Assembly (NCBI GenBank): GCA_015501605.1
Contig: JADNRZ010000005.1
Span: 310,001 to 374,000, forward strand
Source: Panaeolus papilionaceus
Taxonomy: Eukaryota > Basidiomycota > Agaricomycetes > Agaricales
DNA length: 64,000 nucleotides
Direction: 5' to 3'
Made by a program: the position numbers and the translations under genes. The notes below the pieces were generated by a model. That model searched no databases. It was not told the DNA's origin and was given only the letters and a program-made list of their open reading frames with translations. Shown here piece by piece: positions 34,527 through 45,572 of the stretch (positions are counted from its first letter, which is position 1; each line of letters starts with the position of its first letter).

Positions 34527-36423
34527 ATGGCTGGCGGTGCTGTTGCGAACACTGGGGCGACCCTGGCATACTCACACTTATTGGATCCCAACAGGAAGTG
34601 GTACAACAACAAGAGGTAAGCATAAATTCCTCAAGTTGTGACGTGGCTCTGGCGAACTAACTGCTCTTATCATACAAGGATCATCTTCCTCAACTTGTGG
34701 ATTTTGTTGCTGTATGTTTCACTTTATTTCGTGACTGTGGCAGAACAGACGCTTATTGGTCTCCATCTAGCCTCATCACATCCTCTACGAATGGATACGA
34801 CGGAAGTATGATGAACGGTTTGCAATCCCTTCCCCAATGGAACAACTTCTTCAACAGTCCCAGTGGTGGAACTCTTGGTCTATTCAACGCTATCCAGGTA
34901 TGTTTTATCACAATAATTTCATACGTTCAACATCGCTTACACACCACAAGAACATCGGTTCCCTGGCCGCATATCCCTTTTCTCCGTACATGGCTGATGG
35001 CCTGGGTCGTCGAACCTCCATCTTCTTTGGTGCAGCCATCATGTGTGTGGCAACTGCCCTCCAAACCGCCTCACAGAGCTTCGGCATGTTCATCGGCGCT
35101 CGCTTCCTCATCGGTTTCGGTCTTACCTTCGCTGCTGGTGCCGCCCCCATGCTGGTTACCGAGATTTCCTACCCAGTTTACCGAGCACCATTGACTTCCA
35201 CGTACAATTCGCTCTGGTACTCTGGAGCTATCGTGTGAGTATCATTGTACTTTCTATGCACGCGACTCAGCGATTGACCATTTCGCCATCCAGGGCTGCA
35301 TGGACCACGTTCGGCTCGTTCAAGATGAATAGTACCTGGGCATGGCGTCTCCCATCTGCCCTCCAGGCTCTCCCATCCGTCCTCCAAGTCGCTCTCATCT
35401 GGTTCTGCCCCGAGTCACCACGTTGGTTGATCAGCAAAGGCCGTAACGAGCAAGCACTCAAGACCCTTGCGTACTACCACGCCGATGGCAATCAGGAGGA
35501 CCCACTCGTCCGATACGAGTATGAGGAGATCAAGGCTGCCATTGAACTCGATCGCGAAGTTGCTGCCAATGTTGGCTGGAAGACGCTCTTCGCCACAGTA
35601 GGAAACCGTAAGCGCATGCGCATTATCATTGCTCTTGCCTTCTTCTCTCAGTGGTCCGGTAACGGCCTCGTCTCCTACTACCTCAACAAGGTCTTCGAGA
35701 CCATCGGCATCACCGACCCAACAATTCAACTCCTTATCAACGGTATTCTTCAGATCTGGAACTTGGCATGGGCTTTAGCAGCGTCGTCTATGGTCGACAG
35801 AATTGGTAGACGTGTTCTTTTCCTCACATCGTGTGCTGGAATGCTTCTCTTTTTCACATTGCAAACCATTTGCTCTGCCGTTTACGCCAATACCGGTAAA
35901 GCGAGCGCTGGTCATGCTGTCATTGCTGTCATCTTCCTCTTCTACGCCTCATATGATCTCGCCTTCACTCCTCTCATTGTCTCCTATACCGTCGAGATTC
36001 TACCCTACCAGCTTCGTGCTAAGGGCTTCACCGTCTTTAACTTCGCCATTTCCCTCTCTCTTATCTTTAACCAATACGTGAACCCCATTGCCCTCAGTCA
36101 GTCTCATTTCTTGCTCTGTAAACCGCACACGACTCACCTTTATACAGAGAAGCTTGCATGGAAGTACTACATCGTCTACGTCGTCTGGCTCTTGTTCGAG
36201 GGCATTTTCTGTTTCTTCTGTAAGTGCTTTAGACCTCACTACCCATACTTCTACTCATCGATCTCTAGTCATCATTGAGACGAAGAACCGAACACTTGAG
36301 GAAACAGCAGCATTGTTCGACGGTGAAGATGTTTCTGAGCAGATTCATGCAGCGGCCGCACACAACCTCGAGAATGACGAGAAATCGTCGAGTAACTTCA
36401 GCGATGTTGATACTAAGGCTTGA
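34527..36423 (+). CDS. MFS sugar porter, paralog D
   Basis: 520 residues from seven exons: 34527-34615, 34679-34711, 34771-34897, 34951-35234, 35294-36096, 36148-36219, 36269-36423. Signatures: TSSTNGYDGSMMNG (Tyr as in B), DGLGRRTS, PESPRWLISKGR, DRIGRRVLF, ETKNRTLEETAALFDG. Helix 4 reads FAAGAAP as in C and E. The start of exon 5 and the second half of intron 4 match paralog C nearly base for base, while the rest of the gene is clearly more different. The helix following DRIGRRVLF reads LTSCAGMLLFFTLQ, unlike the FITSC(V/I)FMTLFFTLQ of C and E, and the 12th helix ends LLFEGIFCFF, so substrate or kinetics may differ. Confidence 0.93.
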
Positions 36424-37575
36424 GTAGATTTCGGTCTTTTCCTCTGGTGTTTAGTTGGACTACGATTCTTAAGCCAGTCATCGTGGCTTTTATCCCCGCT
36501 AGGAGATTAATGTTGGATAGCTTCCCTTTCTGATACTATTCTCTACACTCGTAGCTTCTACATTTAATATTGTACTTCTATCTTTCGTTCCTCCTCCTCC
36601 CATCAATTTATCACCTTTCCCGCAACTCTCAAGATGCCTTGTAAGCCCAGCCTGTTTAGAATCAAGTAGAAGACAGTAAGAATAGTCACAAAGATTATCT
36701 CCATCTCAGCGAACAACGCTCGAATATAAAAATAGTGAAATATTTGCTTAAATTACTTATTCGAGTGTGGCTTTTGGGCCGAGAGGAGCGGCGCACACCC
36801 AATCTGAGAGCAAAGCCTGAGCCCCGAGTTCTGGACCAGGGGACTATGGTAGCTGATATCTATGCATCTCCGTAGTGGTATCAATTCGAGCCCAGTCAGC
36901 CAGTAAGTACATGTTTCACGATTTGAGGTGTAGAATGAAGCTGAAGTTCCATCTCGTCTTGCGGTCCGATTAAGGCGAAGTATGGGGGTCCAGGAGTCAG
37001 ACTGCGGAAAGGTGAGGTCGTGTTGAACCGGAGCGACAAGGGGAGATACGAGATCTCAAACCCTTCCGGCCACTTCCCATATACTATGGCGAGACTTAAT
37101 TTAAGCTTTACTGGCAGTCTGTCACCCAGCTTTTACTGCCCCATAATACTCACACAGAAACTATGTAGAATGTGGGGCAAGTTCAAGGGGAGGTTTCCAC
37201 CACCAAACAACGTCGTCGGTGCCGGACTCACCTTCGTGGCAGGGTATGGCACCTTACTCCAATTGCCTGCCTATCAGGTCGAGACATACCCACAAAGTTA
37301 AATCTTCTAGTAATTCTACGTGCCGGCTTGGACTGAAGGGTGTACAACTTTTGCGGAAGTGGGGCCTCACAATGGCATTGGACACAGATGGGAAAACATA
37401 TCCCAATCAACGTCGCTTTGCCCCATGCTGCTTACAATGTTCCTCAAATACTCGGACGTTACATCGCTTTTAGAAGGTCTCCGCACATCGAGATGTCTCG
37501 TTGCACACACAGACTTAAAAATAAAACGCGTCCCTCATATACCGTTTGTGATTGGCCCAAACATTAGTGCAAAGG

Positions 37576-37604
37576 CGCAATAACTCTGGAGAAATTCACT
37601 TCTA
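37576..37604 (+). promoter_or_regulatory. 29-bp upstream element, transporter E (degenerate)
   Basis: Left half CGCAATAACTCTGGA matches the consensus at 12 of 15 positions. The right half ACTTCTA, at the same seven-base spacing, is largely lost. It starts 191 bp before the ATG. Recognised only by position and the AnCTCTGGA core. Confidence 0.4.
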
Positions 37605-37696
37605 AAAATAACACATCGAAGGCGTGCCGTTTGGGCAAGCTGCTCCATAATTATGAGAGGTATTGCCTTGAGAGGGTTCGTAGGTTGACGAAGATG

Positions 37697-37704
37697 TATA
37701 AAAG
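37697..37704 (+). promoter_or_regulatory. TATA box, transporter E
   Basis: TATAAAAG, 70 bp before the ATG. Confidence 0.6.
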
Positions 37705-37766
37705 GATGCCATGGATTCCCTTCACCAACAAGCTGTAGCTCAGTCTTCCCCACTCATCTCCTAACT

Positions 37767-39687
37767 ATGGCAGGCGGTGCAGTTGTGTCCACCGGTGCGA
37801 CGCTCGCGTATTCCCACCTCTTAGATCCCAACCGCAAGTGGTACAACAACAGGAGGTACGATAGAGCCACGTTTTGCATCGAGGCAAAGACCGGGCTGAC
37901 GCGTTTATTGTACAGGATCATTTACCTCAATTTCTGGATTTTGCTTCTGTACGTGAATAGAAGTTCGATCGCATGAGAAATGTAATTGATCACTGCATTG
38001 ACACTACAGCCTTATCACGTCTTCAACGAATGGGTTCGATGGAAGTATGATGAATGGGTTGCAGTCCCTCCCTCAGTGGAACAACTTCTTCCACAGTCCC
38101 AGTGGAGGAACTCTTGGTTTGTTCAATGCCATTCAGGTAAGCCGTCGATGCAACTCTCGACGTGTTTCCAAGACTTATCAATTTCATGAAGAACATTGGC
38201 TCTCTTGCGGCTTACCCAATCTCCCCCTACCTCGCTGACGGGCTTGGTCGTCGAACCGCAATCTTCATCGGTGCTTCGATCATGTGTGTTGCGACCGCTC
38301 TTCAAACCGCATCTCAATCCTTCGGCATGTTCATTGGCGCTCGCTTCCTCATCGGTTTCGGTCTTACCTTCGCTGCCGGTGCTGCTCCCATGTTGGTCAC
38401 CGAGATCTCCTACCCAGTCTACCGTGCACCATTGACCTCTACGTACAACTCTCTCTGGTACTCTGGAGCCATTGTGTGAGTTTTGCTGTTTTTCTATGCA
38501 CGCGGACCAGTTATTGAAAGTTTCGTCATTCAGGGCTGCATGGACAACCTTCGGTTCGTTCAAGATGAACAGTACCTGGGCATGGCGTCTCCCATCTGCC
38601 CTCCAGGCTCTCCCATCCGTTCTCCAGGTCGCTCTAATTTGGTTTGCTCCAGAGTCGCCTCGTTGGTTGATCAGCAAAGGACGCAACGAACAAGCACTCA
38701 AGACCCTCGCCTATTACCACGCTGACGGTAACGAAGACGATCCGCTCGTCCGATACGAGTATGAGGAAATCAAGGCTGCCATTGCTCTCGATCGTGAGGT
38801 CGCTGCCACTGTTGGCTGGAAGACCCTCTTCGCCACAGTAGGAAACCGTAAGCGCATGCGCATTATCTTGGCCCTCGCCTTCTTCTCTCAATGGTCTGGC
38901 AACGGTCTCGTCTCTTACTACCTCAACAAGGTCTTCGACACTATTGGCATTACCGACCCAACAATTCAGCTCCTCATTAACGGAATCCTTCAAATATGGA
39001 ATTTAGGATGGGCTCTCGCTGCTGCCTTCTTGGTCGATAGGATTGGTCGACGTGTCCTCTTCATCACCTCATGTATCTTCATGACGCTGTTCTTCACCCT
39101 GCAAACCATCTGCTCTGCTATTTACGCCCAAACAGGTAAACCAGGCGCCGGTCACGCTGTCATTGCAGTTATCTTCCTCTACTACGCTTCATACGATATT
39201 GCCTTCTCTCCCCTCATCGTGTCATATACGGTCGAGATCTTGCCTTATCGACTTCGCGCCAAAGGTTTCACTGTCTTCAACTTCGCGATCTCTCTGTCCC
39301 TTATCTTCAATCAATATGTTAACCCTATTGCATTGAGTTCGTACCTTCCATTATATCGCTTATACGAGCTTCTATAACATTTCGTTTTACAGAGAACATT
39401 GCATGGAAGTACTACATTGTTTATGTCGTCTGGTTGGCCTTCGAGACTGTATTCTGCTACTTCTGTAAGTTTCTCCTTCAAACACAGACTCTCGCGGTAA
39501 CTTTGCTGATTGTTTTACTCTAGTCATTATTGAAACCAAGAACCGCACACTCGAGGAGACAGCAGCATTATTCGATGGCGAGGAGGCGACTGCAAACATT
39601 CATGCTGCTGCTGCTCACTACCTCGAAGGCGATGCAGATGGAAAGTCATCAAGCAACTTCAGCGACATGGGCACGGAAAAGGCTTGA
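37767..39687 (+). CDS. MFS sugar porter, paralog E
   Basis: 523 residues from seven exons: 37767-37855, 37916-37948, 38010-38136, 38192-38475, 38534-39336, 39393-39464, 39524-39687. Signatures: TSSTNGFDGSMMNG, DGLGRRTA (Ala where the others have Ser), PESPRWLISKGR, DRIGRRVLF, ETKNRTLEETAALFDG. The central loop reads ADGNEDDPLVRYEYEE where the others have NQEDPLV. The last exon is longest (164 nt) and the acidic tail reads DADGKSSSNFSDMG. Closest to C outside the converted tract. It closes the array; the next gene is 3.7 kb away on the other strand. Confidence 0.93.
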
Positions 39688-42600
39688 ATAACTGGATATT
39701 GAATATGTAATCTGTAGCTCCTTCTCCATTCCCATCGTGTCTATTATAAACCAGTTAACCGATGCTTGATCACTTGATACAGCAGACGATGTTGTAGAAT
39801 GTAAGACTTGTTTCCTTTGATGACATCCTCATCTTGATCACTGCGCTATTCTTGTTTCAGTGAACATACTTATGACAATTAATTTGGTAGTTCTAAGTAC
39901 TTTTATATACATTCAGTTGATTATGACAACTCTTGCTGCGCTCCTCATTCTTTGGCGTGCATGCTGCTATATGACGTCTCAAAACCCTCTAGAGTGTCCC
40001 TCTATCTTCAGCACATGACATGAGCTATTTTTAGAAATTGACCCCGCTTTGGAATGCAGGAAGTTAGTGCGAAATATCCGGAATGAAATCAAGAAGACTA
40101 TAAATATGATTCCCACCACGATCATGTATCCAACACAGGGGTTACAGATACGTGAATATGTCAATGTCACACGTCGCCGGCCCCTCTCTAACTCCTCCCT
40201 GGTACGACATATGTGAGGACCAAAAACCACCAACCTTGCGCCGAAGTTGATTATTTCCCTCACAATTGACCAGTCTTTCTCAGGCAGTGGCGCCTATTCA
40301 GGCTACCTACGTAACTAGATCACAATTAGAAATCATTCGTAATGCAGCCCGCAGCCGGCTGCCCGCTCATGTTCATGACCTTTCGACATCGGCCAAAACA
40401 TAGAAAGGCTACAATTTCGGAGATGTCGGACCGACACGCATCATGACGACCAACCCTTCTACCATGAAGCTGGTGTCAAAGAATGTAACATAGGAATCTG
40501 CACGCAAGAAAGCGTGGACATATATTCCAGATTAGCTCGGATATCGCAACCCCATGCACTTTCGCTTCAAGATTCCGTCCACGCCTGGCTTCCGTTAGAA
40601 CCGACATAAACACGTACGTATTTCGGTCGCTATGTCCTATGTACCATGGGGGTCTTTGAATTTTAAGAAACCGGATCTTCAACTCTCTCAGCTGAAGATG
40701 GAGGATACGACTGAAGGCCATATGACCCTGCCTTTGCGCGTGTAACTCATTCCTTTCCATCTCATGTCAGAGGCAAGGAGTCAACATTCGATCAAGTATC
40801 CACCGTTATTGCAGTGTCTTTAGGTTGTATTTTGATCTTGGATGCTTTGTTGCTATCTGCAACGTCACTCGGAGCTTGTCCTTTCTGATATCCTTGCGAT
40901 TCCGAAAGGGATGTACCCCATTTTATGGGAAGAAGTTGACCTTTCAGAATGAGAAGACTTCCCATCAAGGAATGCGTGTTCACATTGGTTGTGGGAAGAT
41001 TTGCCCTTAAGGAATGAATGCAAAACTGACTTCAATGATGTTTAATTGAATTGCCGTCGCTGGCCAAATGCAATTCCAGACTGCCCAAAATTTACATTCT
41101 CTGCTGTGTATCATCCGCTATCATCGTGGAACATAGGAGATGCATATGCTTCAGCTGCGGTGATACTAGGCCTTACGAAGACGCCAAGGATGGGCTGAAG
41201 CGTAATCCTCGGCGGCTTGGAGCATCTATACTACTACATAAAAGTGACTGCTTATAGTACTCGACGCAAATTCTCTCGAGCCATCGAAGCACGGAGTCTC
41301 AATTATCTTACCCTCGAAGCCCGATCATACACCTTCGACTCAATACATCCCAGGCATGTATGATTGATTTCATATTGGGACCTGATGGGCAGATACACCA
41401 AGGTTACACCGCCAGTTGCATGCGAGAATCAGGCGTGCGAAATTACTGAGGATCTGTCTGGCTTCAGCAAGGGCTCTGAAGGCGCAGAGCCTCTTGCTCG
41501 ACGTAGTGAGAGTCGAAATCGTAGGATATGAGGAAGCTTTTGTGCTGCCCTGCTGGTGAGTGTTAAAGTACCCAGGATAGACAATCGGTGACTGATATCC
41601 CTTTCGAGGCGATATAGCTTATGCGTAGGTTTGGTCTCAGCAGTATGAAGCTAGAGTTCCATGACCAAGGAAAAAGGTCGATGACCATAGCCATCTGAAC
41701 GGAGAAATGAGTCGGAAACTCACAGTCCGGTTATTTTTAGTAACGGAAAAATACGAGCAGACATACCACGCGCTACTGTCTCGATATGGGCATCATAGAC
41801 ACTATTTTCTCGAGGCCGGCTGCATTAGAAGAAGCTGCATCTGAAGTTCATTGACACCTAGCTCAGGACGTGATCGACCGCAGCTGGAGCAATGGTGAGC
41901 ATAGGCATGCTCAGCCACTGATTATGAGGTTGAAGTCGACCAATTCTTGGTACCACGTATGGGATTTCGAGTTCCCGTGCTACTCTCAGAAGGACGATCG
42001 TACGCTACCAAAAGCTAAACTCGATTGAGCTATGGGAGAAAGCTTTGCTTGATCTGCGGTTGGATCCATATTGTGATCGGCGAGTGAACTGAATTTAGCA
42101 TATGAGAGCGACCTATTTTATGCTTGGAGAAAATCCGACTACCGTACTTCGAATCATTTATCCAGTATTAATACCGAGCAAGCAAATGGTAAGCATAAAG
42201 CATGAGTACTGAGCCAACGCATGACTTCGCACCTTAGACTCGGATGTTGATGACCAGTCTGTGGACCGGTTGCGAAAAAAAACGAGTTACATAAGTAAAC
42301 GGCAGAGAGCGAGTTAGCAAGGCGCTTAGGCGCCCACCTTTTATAAGCCAAACTGAGTTACTGATCACGTATCATGATCAAAACTCGTAGAAAAACCATA
42401 ATTAGTGAGGGCCAGGTGCTACCAATCATAATCTAGTGACTGTGACTATCTTTGCTATCGATACGCCGTCCACTAGAGTATAAATTACTAGACTCAATTT
42501 CCTGGGGTGATGGATTTTAGATACGTATTAACTTGTCATCATTGTGATCCCAAACTATCAGAGTCACGACAGTGAAGATCCTTATTATCCATCGGTGCGC

Positions 42601-43355
42601 CTCGACTTATATGCAAGTTCGAGGCCCTGAGACTTTCAAAATCTGCAGTTATTCGCGATCTATAGGTGCATAGAGACATGTGTTCTCCGTCTCCACAACT
42701 GTCGAATTGTTTCGAAGCTGAAACGGGAGTTGACAGAGTTCAAGCTTCAAGCTTCAAGTTCGGTGTCACTGGCGCTTGATCGGCTCCACCCAGCTTCAAT
42801 AACACAGCCACCGTGCGCTAAAGGTTGTGCCACTGTGTCGACCAACCGTCACCCCAATGTTACCTGCCCTCATACAAGTACTGGGATGCACCTCAAGCTG
42901 AATACAACTTTGTCTTTTTCAAGGAAACCGTTCTCGACATGGATAAAGATAGAATTGGGATAGTCCTTGGTTCAAACTCATTGCCTCCAAGCCAAGTGCT
43001 ACATGACTCATGAGCAACAACATCCTAACATGACTGCTACTTTTCAGGCAAGGACTCTTTCAAACAAGACTAAATCTGACTGCACAGTACTCGATGGCTA
43101 TTTTACAGGTCCTTATACGTCGCAAAGCAGACATAAATCTTCACATCCGGACTTATGGAGAGTATAAGGAGCACTTCAAAACCTCGAGGGCCTATAATTT
43201 ACAAAAAAGTAGATAGCATTGAAAGACCAGAGATTTGCATGAATGGTATAGAAGAAGAAAAGGGGTATAAATACTGGACAATCTGGAAGCGTGTTTTAGA
43301 TTCTGGGTAAGGTTCAAGTATCTGGCATAGATCGACAGTCCCTGCAAAACGAAAA
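39688..43355. other. 3.7-kb gene-poor stretch after the transporter array
   Basis: No gene supported on either strand. Frames at 40476-40760 (minus) and 41051-41257 (plus) are short and unrecognised. A perfect short tandem of CAAGCTT units lies at 42741-42757. No transposon ends were identified by eye. Confidence 0.4.
42741..42757. repeat. short tandem repeat (CAAGCTT)n
   Basis: Two full CAAGCTT units plus a partial third, in intergenic DNA. Probably neutral. Confidence 0.7.
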
Positions 43356-44902
43356 CTACGGTCCATGTGTGGCAGTGCCTTGTGTGAAGTGCATGCTATA
43401 ACGAGGCAGGTCTTCTGTATGACTAGGACTTTGCGGTTCTTCCCCGTCGTTTTCGTCATATCGATGGCCGTTGGTGAGAAGGTTATGAGGATCAACGGAT
43501 ATGATAGGCTCGTTTGAAGGCCGTGTCTCGCGTGTGCTTGAGGGATGAGAGACAAAATGGGTGCTCGCAGACATCAGAGAAGCAGATGCGATGTTTCCAG
43601 TTGAAGAATGGTTTTCGATAGCAGACATTGGAGGTGGTCTTAGAATGGAGACGTCCACTTGCTGATATTCGCGTTTGTATCGGCGATAAAGGAACAAAGT
43701 GAGGAATGCGAGGAGTACCACGGCCACGGCAGCACCTATTCCAATCCCTATTTCTGCTCCTGTGGATAGTGCCGATAGACCACTTGATCCATCTAAGCTT
43801 ACACATAAGTCAACCTGAGGACTTCACACAAATAAAAACATTACCGTCAATGTTCCCTGAACTACTAGTGTTGGTGGCACCTGGGGTACCAGAGGCAGTG
43901 GTTGAAGGTAGGTCTGGTACAGGAACCATCTGTATTTGAAGGTAATCCAAGTAGAGAGGTTCTGCACTCGAATTAGATCGACGAATAACTTTCAGGCGAT
44001 GTCTGCTTGGAGTCAGATTTGTTATGTTGAGAATTGGTTCATTGTAGTGCGGGTCAGGATCTGAGGGACGTCGAGCGGGGACAATGATAGTATGTTCTTC
44101 GCGATCGTCATCGATGGTCCATGTTGCTCGTGATTCTGGGAGGATGCCATCCTGCGATGGGAACGAAACGCTATACCACACCAATGAGGTGCCTTTACTA
44201 TGAGTTAGAATGAAATGTTCACAAGTATGACATATAGCATACCTGCAAAATCGATGATGGCCTGTGATCCATTTGAGTGTGTCCACCTTGTGAGAGTCAT
44301 ATCCTGCCAGTACGAGTCATACTTTATCATTGGGTCAGCGTCGTCCACCTGGAGCAAAGCATTGCTAAGATCTGCAGAAGGTGACGGTATGTACGCAAGC
44401 TTGTCGACCCATGCGGTGTGTCCAGATGGAACACTAAATGTGACGTTCAGCGTGTGTTGACCGTCTTTTAAATCAGGAATGTCGCAGTATGCGAAGTTGT
44501 TGGCTTCAAAATTGTCCAGAATTAAGGTTTCGTGTTTAACTCCATCCACAAAGCAGTCCGTCTTCGTCAGTGGATTGCCTGGTTTGTTGATGATCGTCCC
44601 AGATACTTGGACAGCAGTGCCTGTTGAAGTTCAGTCAGTTAAAGGAGTGAATTGTGAAGCTTTGATGAGTCACAAGTACCTTGGAATTGATAGGTAAGAG
44701 ACCCCCGCCCAGTAAGACGATGTAAAGTGTCGCGAAAGGTGGGTCCAAAATAGCCAATATTGTTGATTTGCGGTGAAGCCGTGATTAAGTCCCAGTTTCC
44801 TATGTACTCTATATCTTCAGACGTGTCGTCGAGAATGACCCATGTCGCCGACTCATCAGTTATCCCCGCTGTATTTGGACGAGAAATCGGCGTGTCTCCC
44901 AT
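43356..44902 (-). CDS. single-pass membrane protein with beta-sandwich ectodomain (fungal type I)
   Basis: Extracellular domains, one transmembrane helix and a cytosolic tail, an arrangement common in Agaricomycetes but of unknown role. Four exons from the first in-frame ATG give 461 residues: 44902-44680, 44620-44243, 44192-43845, 43792-43356. Two related halves are visible: WVILDDTSEDIEYIGNWDL with later TDCFVDGVKHETLI, and DADPMIKYDSYWQDM with SQAIIDFAGTSLVWYSVSFP and ATWTIDDDREEHTIIV. These resemble galactose-binding-like beta-sandwich repeats. A Ser/Thr/Gly stalk leads to the helix GIGAAVAVVLLAFLTLFLY, then RRYKREYQQ and a Ser/Pro-rich tail of about 100 residues. A signal peptide should precede the first domain but none is present at this ATG, so a short upstream exon (perhaps near 44956 or 45133) was not resolved. 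Intron borders in the body keep the frame throughout. Confidence 0.75.
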
Positions 44903-45572
44903 CAAGGATGCGTGTTGGGTGGAGGAGAGACAAGACAAACCATAGTGAGGACGGTCATCTTCGGACAGGGCAGACAAGAAATTGAAACCCTAAGTGGAAC
45001 AAGCCTGAGCAACATGCCTGTCACTGGTTGAATAGCATTTGTGCAGGGTCGAAGTGATGGGGCGCATCAAATTCGATGCGCGCAATCTACAAATCCCCGG
45101 GAACAGTAACCAGATCCATTGACGCATGCGACGCAGCGACAGGAAGTGGTCTGTTGTCAGACAATGTTGCTTCGATAAATTTGTTGAAAGCATGACTTGG
45201 CGATGTATGTGGTCGTAGAAAATGGCGTGTTACGTATCGTCATTAACTATATCAGAAATGCTACTACATACTACAAGAAGGTGGGGTCGCCATGTTGGAT
45301 ATGGGTGAGTCGAGGGATGTGGGTCGTGGGGGTGTTGAAGAACGGCGAGCGGAGGGTTGCGAGGATATGGCAAACGGAAAAATAAAAGCTACAGAGATCC
45401 GCCATACTCTACATGTGGAAATGTCCCATAATACTGTTTCATCGATTGTCGTTAATTGAAGGTGGGCCGCGTCGTTTAGACTTCATTCTGCGTATGTATA
45501 AGTTTGTTTCCGTTTCCGTTTCATTGCACAGGCAGCATGAAAAGCTGCTATACTTCGAGAATACAACATATT
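44903..45572. other. intergenic, possible missing 5' exon of the membrane protein
   Basis: About 670 bp between the membrane-protein gene and the 3' end of the antiporter gene, both on the minus strand. Candidate hydrophobic starts on the minus strand read MTVLTMVCLVS (ATG at 44958) and MRQWIWLLFPG (ATG near 45133), but no convincing donor joins either to the ectodomain. Confidence 0.35.

Larger units (their letters stand above)
36424..37766. other. intergenic, transporter D to E
   Basis: About 1.3 kb without a supported gene. Short frames at 37020-37583 are unconserved. The last 190 bp hold the decayed control element and a good TATA box for E. Confidence 0.5.

Noticed and set aside
42590..42640. 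tRNA-like B box (AGTTCGAGGCC)
   Set aside because: No matching A box, acceptor stem or anticodon arm could be folded upstream.
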